64,000 nucleotides of DNA, from positions 20,138,326 to 20,202,325 of the forward strand of contig NC_089589.1 of assembly GCF_019320115.1 (NCBI RefSeq). The letters are read 5' to 3'. Below the pieces are notes generated by a model. It searched no databases. It saw only the letters and a program-made list of their open reading frames with translations, and was not told the DNA's origin. This document shows, piece by piece, positions 10,385 through 19,331 of the stretch. Source of the DNA: Miscanthus floridulus. Lineage: Eukaryota; Streptophyta; Magnoliopsida; Poales; Poaceae. Made by a program: the position numbers and the translations under genes. Positions within the stretch are counted from its first letter, which is position 1; each line of letters opens with the position of its first letter.

Positions 10385-10680
10385 GGTGGAGAACCTTTAG
10401 TCCCGGGCGCCACCACCAGCCAGGACTAAAGGTCCTTTAGTCCCGGGCGTTAACAGGGCCCGGGACTAAAGGTCCCTCAGGGGCCGGGGCGGGAGCAGAG
10501 GAAAATACCTTTAGTCCCGGGCGCCACCACCAGCCGGGACTAAAGGGTCTGTAGTCCCGGGCGCTGTTAACGCCCGGGACTAAAGGTCAACCTTTAGTCC
10601 CGGCTGGTGGTTACGCCCGGGACTAAAGGTTACCTTTAGTTCCGGATGGTAACAGGGCCCGGGACTAAAGGTGTTTTGGC
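10385..10680. repeat. Internal TTTAGTCCCGGG array
   Basis: Alternating CCTTTAGTCCCGGGCG and CCCGGGACTAAAGG copies, the same class of motif as the terminal arrays but 6 kb from the nearer end, between the two transposition genes. The variant resembles the left-end type less than the right, as if of separate origin. Confidence 0.8.
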
Positions 10681-10980
10681 GGGCAGCAAAACAGCAGTTT
10701 CACTGCCCGCCAATTCATTAGGATTTTATTTTGCTTTATTAAATACAATTGATAAAATGTTTGTTAAATGCACAGAAAATTAAATACAAGGCATAAAAAT
10801 GTTTTAAAAAATATATAAATTCTATTTTGCTTTATTGTACATAGCAAAATTCTGTGACCTAAAGTTTTAATTTTTTTTAACGAGTTTTAAAACACAATAT
10901 TGTGTTTAAATTACTATTTCGATAATGCAAAAATATAATGTTTAATTAAATTCAGAAAAACTCTTGTGTTTTGACTGGAA

Positions 10981-11132
10981 ATTTGTTTTCACATCATTTG
11001 AACGTGACATTATCCCACCATCAAACATAAATTTGTTTTCACATCATTTCAACGTGACATAATCCCAACATCAAACATAAATTTGTTTTCACATCGTTTC
11101 AACGTGACATAACCCCACATTCAAACATAAAT
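10981..11132. repeat. 50-bp tandem repeat, three copies
   Basis: Units start at 10981, 11031 and 11081 with ATTTGTTTTCACATC, followed by AACGTGACAT. It lies downstream of the transposase stop codon, probably in the 3-prime UTR or flank. Confidence 0.9.
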
Positions 11133-11188
11133 TCACAATTATTACATAATATCTCTAATACACACTATTGAACATCAATATATATATA

Positions 11189-14100
11189 TCAAGCGGGCAC
11201 AGTAGTGAACTTCTTCTTGACGTATGTCCCTTGGTTATGATCGCGCCGTAACCATGGAGTGTCCTCATCGTTTAGCTGGATGCTAGGGTCTTTGTTCACT
11301 GTGAAGGGTGAAATCCGGTCATCCTTTTCATAATCTTCTGACATGTCTGACTTGTCTTCGATTCCGACGATGTTTCTTTTTCCTGAAAGAACTATGTGGC
11401 GTTTTGGCTCATCATTGATTGGGTGGTTGTCGTTTTTCCCTCTCTTCGGTTTTGTAGACATATCCTTGACATAGAACACCTGAGTCACATCCTTCGCAAG
11501 GACAAATGGTTCGCCTTTGTACCCAATATTGTTGAGGTCCACTGTTGTCATTCCATACTGGTTGTCGACTGCTACGCCGCCTCCAGTCGTCTTTACCCAC
11601 TGGCACTTGAACAAAGGTACCTTAAAATGAGATGCATAGTCCAGTTCCCATATCTCCTCTATGCGGCCATAATATGTTTGCTTGTTCCCACTAGGGTCGA
11701 TGGCATCTATGCGGACACCACTGTTCTGGTTGGTGCTCCTTTTATCTTGTGCTACTGTGTAAAATGTATTCCCATTTATCTCGTACCCTTTGTATGTGAG
11801 GATATGCCACGATGGCTGCCTAGCCAACAAATACAACTCCTCATCAATACTCTCATCACCTTGACATTCTTTTCGCAACCAGTCGCTGAAAGTTTCCATG
11901 TGCTGACGCGTAATCCATGCTTCAGACTTCCCTGAGAACTCAGATCGGAGGAGGTTCTTGTGTGTCTCGATATACGGATCTACCAAGGAGGAGTTCTGTA
12001 GAACTGTGTAGTGTGCTTTATTGAAATAATCATAACCCTTACCAATATATGTTTTCTTCCCTAGTGTCCCCTTTCCACTTAGTCTCCCCTCGTGTCGCGA
12101 TTCAGGAACACCAATCGGGTTAATATCGGGAATGAAGTCAACACAGAACTCAATGACCTCCTCTGTTCCGTAGCCCTTGACGATGCTTCCTTCTGGCCGA
12201 GCACGGTTATGAACATATTTTTTCAGGACTCCCATAAACCTCTCAAAGGGGAACATGTTGTGTAGGAATACAGGACCGAGAATAGTAATCTCCTTGACCA
12301 GATGAACTAGGAGGTGTGTCATGATATCAAAGAAGGAAGGAGGGAACACCAACTCAAAGCTGACAAGACATTGAACCACATCATTCTGTAGTTTCGCTAG
12401 ATCCGTTGGATCGATTGCCTTCTGAGAAATTGCATTGAGGAATGCACATAGCTTCACGGTGGCTAGACATACATTTGGCGGTAGAATTCCTCTTAATGCA
12501 ACTGGAAGCAATTGAGTCATGAGCACGTGGCAGTCATGTGACTTTAAGTGTCCAAATTTCTTCTCTGGCACATTTATTATACCCTTTATATTCGAGGAGA
12601 ATCCAGACGGTACATTAATGCTATCTAGGCATTCAAACAAGCTGTCCTTCTCTTCTTTGCTAAGAGTGTAGCTGGCAGGACTTAAGTACTGGTGTCCATC
12701 ATCTGTCTTCTCTGGATGCAGGTTGTCTCATTCTTTCAAACACCGCAGGTCCTGTCGTGCTTCAATTGTGTCCTTAGGCTTCCCATACACGCCCATGAAG
12801 CCTAGCAGGTTCACACAAAGATTCTTCATCAGGTGCATCACGTCGATCGCGCTGCGGACCTCTAGGACTTGCCAATAGGGTAGCTCCCAAAATATGGACT
12901 TCTTCTTCCACATGGGTGCGTGACCGTTGGCGTCCTTCGAAACAGGTTGGCTGCCAGGTCCCTTTCCAAATAGTACTTTCACATCATTGACCATATCGAG
13001 GACATCCTCACCAGTTCGGTTGCGAGGCTTGGTCTAGTGGTCTGCCTTACCTTTAAAATGCTTGCCTTTCTTTCTTACGGGGTGATTTGCAGGAAGAAAT
13101 CGTCGATGCCCAAGGTACACGACCTTGCGACACTTTTTCAAGAATATACCTTTCATGTCACCGAAACAGTGCGTGCATGCATTATATCCCTTGTTTGATT
13201 GTCCTGAAAGATTACTTAGAGCTGGCCAATCATTGATTGTTACGAACAACAATGCTCGCAGGTCGAAGTGCTCCTGCTTGTGCTCATCCCACACGCGTAC
13301 ACCTGGCTTGTTCCACAAAAGTAGAAGTTCTTCAACTAGTGGCCTCAGGTACACATCGATGTCGTTGCCAGGTTGCTTTGGGCCTTGGATGAGCACTGGC
13401 ATCATAATAAACTTACGCTTCATGCATAACCAGGGAGGAAGGTTGTAGATACATAGAGTAACAGGCCAAGTGCTATGACTACTGCTCTGCTCCCCGAAAG
13501 GATTCATACCATCCGTACTTAAAGCAAACCTTAAGTTTCTTGCGTCACTTGCAAACTCAGGGAATTCTCTATCGATTGCTCTCCACTGGGACCCATCAGC
13601 AGGGTGTCTCAACATATTGTCTACCTTACAGTCTTCTTTGTGCCATCGCAACAACTTTGCATGGTCTCTGTTTCTAAAAAGACATTTCAAGCGTGGTATT
13701 ATAGGAGCATACCACATAACCTTGGCAGGGATTTTCTTCTTGGGACATTCGCCCTCAACATCACCAGGGTCATCTCGCCTGATCTTATACCGCGACGCGT
13801 GACATACCGGGCATTCATCCAAATTATCGTATTCATTGCCATGGTAGAGGATGCAGTCATTAGGGCATGCATGTATCTTCTGGATTTCTAATCCTAAAGG
13901 GCAGACTACCTGTTTTGCTTCGTACGTAGTGCTAGGCAATTCGTTATCCTTCGGAAGCATCTTCTTTTGGATTTTTAGCAACTCCGCGAATCCCTTGTCA
14001 GATACACCATTCTTTGCCTTCCATTGCAGCAATTCCAATGTGGTACCTAACTTTTTCTGCCCCGCATCACAAGTTGGGTATAGCAATTTCTTGTGATCCT

Positions 14101-14575
14101 CTAGCATGCGGTCGAACTTGATCTTCTCCTTTTTACTTTCGCATTCTCTTTGTGCGTCATGAATGGCCTGACCAAGATCGTCAGCGGGCTCCTCCTCTGC
14201 CCCCGCCTCTTCTTCAGCGGATTTCTCCTTTGCCCCCACCTCTTCTTCAGCTTCCCCCATTGCAGTATCATTGAAGGCACCATATTCAGCAAAAATGTCA
14301 TCATCGCCCCATTGTTCTTCTTCACCTTCTTCCATTACAACTCCAGTTTCTCCGTGCTTCGTCCAACAAATATAGTTTGCCATGAAACCCGACTTGAACA
14401 AGTGTGAATGAAGAGTCTTTGAGTTAGCATATTCCATCGTATTCTTACATACGGCACATGGGCAGCACATGAAACCATCGCGTTTGTTTGCCTCGGCCGC
14501 ACGTAACAAAGAATGCACGCCGTCCATGAACTCTTGTGAGCAACGATCAGCATTGTACATCCAATGCCGACTCAT
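11189..14575 (-). pseudogene. TNP2-like CACTA transposase (Transposase_21, DUF4218, DUF4216)
   Basis: One continuous frame of about 1,128 codons, starting at ATG 14575 just after a likely splice acceptor. In order: the transposase-associated zinc domain (MYNADRCSQEF, FMCCPCAVCKN), an acidic Glu/Ala linker, the Transposase_21 catalytic region (FALSTDGMNPFGEQSS, GPKQPGNDIDVYLRPL), DUF4218 (FPPSFFDIMTHLLVHLVKE) and DUF4216 (YGRIEEIWELDY, QVFYVKDMS). The frame is otherwise open but has TAG at 13034-13036 and TGA at 12728-12730, both flanked by conserved sequence. The protein would cut the element ends and is the family hallmark. The two nonsense codons make it a recent pseudogene unless readthrough occurs. 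Confidence 0.9.
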
Positions 14576-14667
14576 CTGCATTACATGCATGACATAAATA
14601 CCGTATTAAAACCTAGAACATAATTAGTTAACTATACAACATGCATACCACCACAAAAGCTATAAAT

Positions 14668-15203
14668 TTAAGAAAGCATCGCTACAATGTAGACAATCCC
14701 AACTACCACTATAAACACTAAAGCTAAAATGCACTTCAGCAGAACAAGGATTTCGCGACCAATCTCAACTAAAACAGACAGATCCCCCGATTGTGCAACA
14801 TCTTTGGGCTTCTTCGGCTGGATCACTGCCTCATTAGCCGCCGTATCTGCCTGTTGTGCAAGATATTTTTGCACGAGTTCAACATACTCTTCCTCCCAGT
14901 AGAAGCCTGAACATCGTCCACTGCCATCCCACTGAAATTAAAACAAAAAATTAGAACTTTAATCACAACCATCATGAAAATAGGTATAAACTAACCATAG
15001 TTTTTAAATACGATAAAATAACTCACATTGCGATCCGAACACTTGTAGAAGATACGATCCTTGTTGGGACCCTCCTTCTTCACTCGGTACTCCATCACAA
15101 TCTTCGTCTCATCACGACACTTGCTGCATGGAATGAGAGGGAGGCCCGGCCTAAGTCGCTTTGGAAACCCATGAGAGGCCGAGGACCCGGAAGTAGTTGC
15201 CAT
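14668..15203 (-). CDS. GRF-type zinc finger protein with C-terminal membrane anchor, carried by the CACTA
   Basis: Two exons, 15203-15027 and 14931-14668, joined at GT (15026-15025) and AG (14933-14932), give 59 + 87 codons with no interruption. Residues 20-75 look like a GRF zinc finger: PLIPCSKCRDETKI, then GPNKDRIFYKCSDRN, then GRCSGFYWEEEY. A short linker follows, and a hydrophobic segment (about residues 120-143, CILALVFIVVVGIVYIVAM) is a plausible single transmembrane helix at the C-terminus. It is the first gene inside the right end, co-oriented with the transposase. GRF fingers bind single-stranded DNA in other proteins; the role here is unknown. It is one of the few intact frames in the window. 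Confidence 0.7.
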
Positions 15204-15326
15204 CTACTCTCTATACTCATTTTTTAATACACTATAAATTTCTCCTTTTATAAACAAATCAAATTATCTAGATCTCTATACTCATTTTTTAATACATTAT
15301 AGCTCAAAAACATGTTTTAATAATTA

Positions 15327-15948
15327 ACCATCCGTACTAGTTGACCTTGCTTACGTGATCATCTCGGCGAGCATTTCTCCACCGGATGGCACCGTACTTG
15401 GTCAAGGAAGAGCTCCGATTCTACGAGGAAGGGAACACGGTCTTCCACGACCGTTGTCGCTCTCCCTCATAGACTCAAAGCTCCTCCTTGATATCCGTTA
15501 CCGCTCGGTAGAGAACATGATCGCCGAGATGAACACGGTCCGCAAGTTCAACTAGTACGGATTTTATATAATTTTCTAACTATTTTCTAAGTTTATATTT
15601 ATATATACTACGTTTAGGTACGGTGATTGACAGACTACTGCGACGATATCGGGACATGTGAATAAATAACCATCCGTACTAGTTGACCTTTCTTACGTGA
15701 TCATCTCGGCGAGCATTTCTCCACCGGACGGCACCGTACTTGATCAAGGAAGAGCTCCGATTCTACGAGGAAGGGAACATGGTCTTCCACGACCGTTGCC
15801 GCTCTCCCTCGTAGAATCAAAGCTCCTCCTTGATGTCCGTTACCGCTCGGCAGAGAAAATGCTTGCCGAGTTGATCACGGTCCGCAAATTCAACTAGTAC
15901 GGATTTTCTATAATTTTCTAACTATTTTCTAAGTTTATATTTATATAT
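15327..15948. repeat. 341-bp direct tandem duplication
   Basis: Copies start at 15327 and 15668 with AACCATCCGTACTAGTTGACC and stay highly similar for about 250 bp. Both keep a 66-codon frame on the plus strand (15355-15555 and 15697-15897), but with several non-conservative differences. The region is between the right subterminal array and the first CACTA gene. Confidence 0.9.
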
Positions 15949-16267
15949 ACCTTAACCTTCTTTCATATAAATATGCAAGCTTGAAGAGATTTTGAGCTCA
16001 AATTGCTTACAAATGAAAAAAACCACAATAAAGAACCATATATATATATAGTGAACAAAATGACATAAGACAACGGTGAAAAATGAGAGTATGAGATTGA
16101 TAACCTTTACAACTAAAGAATCAACGGAGAAATCAAAGAAATCGACGGAGGAATCGAAGAATGGATGGAGGAACAATGGAGGGAGGGAGGAAGCAAGAAC
16201 ACTAGTGCAGTGAGCTTCAAAATGCGCTGAGCTCGGGCTCGGGGAGGAAGAAGGAGACGGCCAATAT

Positions 16268-16602
16268 ATAAAGGGAGGACATTTAGTCCCGGTTGGTGGA
16301 TCCAACCGGGACTAAAGGTAACTTTCCAACCCCGGGAGCAGCCACGGCCCGGGAGTAGAACTTTACTCCCGGTTGGAGCCACCAACCGGGAGTAAAAGTA
16401 TACCTTTAGTCCCGGTTGGTGGCTCTAACCGGGACTAAAGGTCCCTGCCACCTCTGTCTGGCACAGTAGCCGTTGGGCAGGGACCTTTAGTCCCGGTTGG
16501 AGCCACCAACCGGGACTAAAGGTATTTCTAGTCCCGGGGGCAAAAAATTCTGGGACTAGAGCCCATTTTGGTTGAGGATCAAAGGTCTGTTCTCTACTAG
16601 TG
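16268..16602. repeat. Right subterminal repeat array of the outer CACTA
   Basis: Direct and inverted TTTAGTCCCGGTTGG copies and TACTCCCGG variants, ending in CTACTAGTG at 16602. The array and the adjoining ~300 bp closely resemble 63211-63740 in opposite orientation. Confidence 0.85.
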
Positions 16603-18344
16603 TAATAAGAGTACACCAACACACCCAACACAAGGGCGAATGGTGGCACTACCACAAATACACCAAAAAGAAAGAAAAAACTACAACACCAAGGCATAGG
16701 GACTCTTCGACGATGCCTCCAGAGAGGTGAATGACGCCGCAACATAATCATCATCTCCCCAAGTAGCAAGAGGTGACACCGCAGGAGCTTGGCAAGGGTC
16801 GGAATGGGCCGATCTAGGAGCAATAGCAGCAAGAGGTTCTTTAGTGACACCTTCAAGAAGGAGATCCTCGTCACTGGCCCAGACTGATATGAGCCGAGAT
16901 TTTGCCCAGAACCTTTGTCAGTGCTCCCTTTGACCAACCCACGATAGAGGGGGCATGCACCGACAAGCGTCCACTCCTTGACGGAGGTGGGATGCCGTCG
17001 CCACCACACCATGCGGAGCCATTCTCGGACTCGCCTGTGATGGTGGGAGGCGCGCACCGGCAAGCGTCCACACCTGGAGAGGGGTGTCGGCCGCCGCCAC
17101 ACCGTGCGGAGCCGTTCCAAACTCGCCCTTGATGGTGGGAGGTGTGCATCGGTAATCGTCTATGCCTAGACGGAGGGGGTACCGGCCACCGCCAAACCAC
17201 GTAGAGCCATTCTCGGACTCACCCGTGATGGTGGGAGGCGCACACCGGCAAGTGTTTACGCCTGGACAGAGCGGGTGCCGGTAGTCACCACACCGGGCAG
17301 TGCTGTTCTCGGACTCGCCCGTGACAGTGGGAGGCACGCATCGACAAGCGTCCGCACCTGGAGAGGGATGTCGGCCACCGCCACACTGTAGAGCCATTTT
17401 TGGACTCGCCCGAGATGGTGCGAGGCCTGTACCGGCAAGTTTTCGTGCCTAGACGGAGGGGATACCGGCCACCGTCGTGCCATGTGGAGCTATTGATGGA
17501 GGCGGCAGATCCAAACCCAGGGAGCCTAAATCTACGAAGCCTGTCGCTCGGACTCGCCTGAGATGGTGGGAGGCGCGCAACGGCAAGCGTCCGTGGCATG
17601 GAGCTGCAGATGGTAGATCTAGGCCCGAGGGGCAGATCCACCCTTCCGGCCACCCCAGGACACTAGAGATGATGGGAAATAGAGGGGAGTGGGCGCCAGG
17701 AACCCCACACGTGTAGTGGATCCGAGCACGAGGGAGGAGGAGGAGGGGTCTTCCTGCAACCATGTCGGGGGAGCTCAGCGACGGTGGGTCGACGCACGAG
17801 GATAGCTAAGCCACCAGGCACCAACGGTTGCTGGTGACGGCAGGGAAGAGGAGGAAGGGGCAGGGGATGTGCAGGCCAGGGCATAGATGGCAGATTTAGG
17901 CTAGGGGAGCTAGCTCTACCCACCGGCCGCACAAAGGCGCCAGAGCCGATGGTGAGGCAAGCGGCCGCAAGCCGAGGGCGGCACAGACCCGTCACACGGT
18001 AGTTTCGCCATGAGCCACCGAACTCATGGGCAGCAGCGGCGCAAGGGACACCCCCGCATACCACCATGGGGTCGAAAGGGCTAGATCCCGGTGCCGGCAC
18101 AGCAAATCTGCCCGCACTAGAACTGGATCTGGAATGGCGCAGGTCGGCCGCAGATAGTAGCATGGGAGAGATGCGATGCCCTCCCCAATGGGAGCCCAAA
18201 CCGTGGAGGCCACACCACTGATGAGCAGCTGCCAAGACGAGAGTAGGGAGGAAGATAGCTGCCGACGATGCGAGTTCTCCACAGAAGATGTTGCCGCTTG
18301 GGAGAGGAATAGCCCACAACCGCCTTCCTTGTGGCTATGCGGGA
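16603..18344. other. Unidentified GC-rich segment
   Basis: Bounded on the left by the CACTA insertion and on the right by the point near 18345 where similarity to the RIP modules starts. The longest frame (18319-17663, minus) is Pro/Ser/Ala-rich with no recognised motif and looks compositional. It may be part of another, truncated transposable element also represented at 486-652. Confidence 0.35.
16940..17600. repeat. Imperfect ~95-bp minisatellite
   Basis: The phrase GATGGTGGGAGGCGCGCA(C)CGGCAAGCGT recurs near 17039, 17131, 17227, 17322, 17411 and 17561, with an earlier diverged copy near 16945, giving units of about 92-96 bp plus one longer interval. Frames across it repeat the motif in translation. 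Confidence 0.8.
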
Positions 18345-18825
18345 TTGCAACAGCACCACGGACTGGGAGAAAGTCGTGGATAAACTGAACTCCGAGAGGC
18401 TGGGCAAAACCTCCGCGGTTAACGCCGTGCGGGTGCTCTCGCGCTTCAGCGAAGGCAACCTACTTTCCGCAAATGGTGAGGCTGAGGCCAGGCTGGCACT
18501 AGTGCGCCTAATGGTCATGATCTGCGATTCCGCGAGGATGAATCCTGTTCTCGACGCCATTGCTGGTGGCTGGAACAACGGGACCGGATTCACCAAGCAA
18601 CTCATGGATTACATACGGTACTGGGATCGCATCTCAACCGCTCTGCAGGACTGGAGGGACAGCAGCTACCGTACATGGGAAAAAGATGACAAGCTAGAGG
18701 GGATCCGAATCAAGAGCCCAGAAGATGCACTAGACGTCGTTCACCTTTGTTCAGCTGAACGGATGGATCGTTCTTTGTCGCGAAAGGACCTGCCAAGCAT
18801 GTCGTCTGGTGACAAATTAAAATAA
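18345..18825 (+). pseudogene. RIP-domain fragment A (C-terminal half)
   Basis: An open frame (best seen 18331-18825) similar to the C-terminal half of the RIP modules at 29.1 and 36.7 kb. RIPs are rRNA N-glycosidases that depurinate the large rRNA. The active-site helix reads ICDSARM, with Asp where the other two modules have Glu (CESAR), and the following Gly-Gly-Trp is kept. The N-terminal half, with the first active-site Tyr, is missing. Similarity begins abruptly at about 18345 next to unrelated GC-rich DNA. The tail after about 18640 diverges from the other copies. With half the fold missing and the catalytic acid altered it should be inactive as an RIP. Confidence 0.7.
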
Positions 18826-19331
18826 GGGCCAAATCAGGTTATCCCTTTCCCTTTTCTTGTGACAAATCATGTTGTGCGTGTATTGTTTGTTGATCATCAT
18901 CGTGTGTGACCTGGAACGGTAGTCACTGTGCCAAATAAGGGCCGTGCGCCCGTGCATGTTTGCCTTATCAGATACTCTTTTTTCTTTGTTCCAAATATTT
19001 CAAATCTTGTTCTATTGGTCGAAAAAAAAATCTTTGTCGTTCTGGTCCAGTGTGTGTGCCTGCGACCATTTGATAAGCTAGTGTTTGATTTGATCATGTA
19101 AAACCAGACTGTAACGAGTATCGGGAATTTCATAATGCAAATGTAAACGGTATTTGGTCAGCATGTAACGGTTTGGAACTAAAATAACACTGCTTGTTTT
19201 GTTTGTCCTAGCTGTTATTGCAGTCTGGGTCTATATATGTCCTGCTTTTGGTCGTTACTCCCGGTTGAAACTGCCGATGCACTTTCTTTTCCTACCTGTT
19301 CCTTTGTTTTGTTTACCTCAAACCTTCAGAA
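18826..19331 (+). other. 3-prime flank of RIP fragment A
   Basis: Noncoding. It shares phrases in the same order with 37079-37560 downstream of the last RIP module, for example TTTCCCTTTTCTT, TAAGCTAGTGTTTG and CAGCATGTAA. This suggests fragment A and the 36-kb module are duplicated gene ends including 3-prime UTR. Confidence 0.6.

Larger units (their letters stand above)
653..16602 (-). mobile_element. Large coding CACTA (En/Spm-type) DNA transposon
   Basis: The left end reads CACTGGTGCAGCAAGGG and the right end, read inward on the minus strand, CACTAGTAGAGAACAGA. The terminal repeats are imperfect (about 10 of the first 13 bases agree), but both ends are flanked by TAA (650-652 and 16603-16605), as expected for the 3-bp duplication of CACTA elements. 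Both ends carry arrays of TTTAGTCCCGG and its complement. Inside, on the minus strand, lie a GRF-type zinc finger gene, a TNP2 transposase and a TnpA-like/Ulp1 gene. Of 15,950 bp, 4,050 belong to a nested CACTA and its duplication, so the original element was about 11.9 kb. Both transposition genes carry disabling mutations, so it is probably not autonomous today. Confidence 0.85.

Noticed and set aside
9887..10440. Overlapping long open frames on the plus strand
   Set aside because: Gly/Arg-rich in all frames, caused by GC-rich tandem repeats upstream of the TnpA-like gene; no domain.
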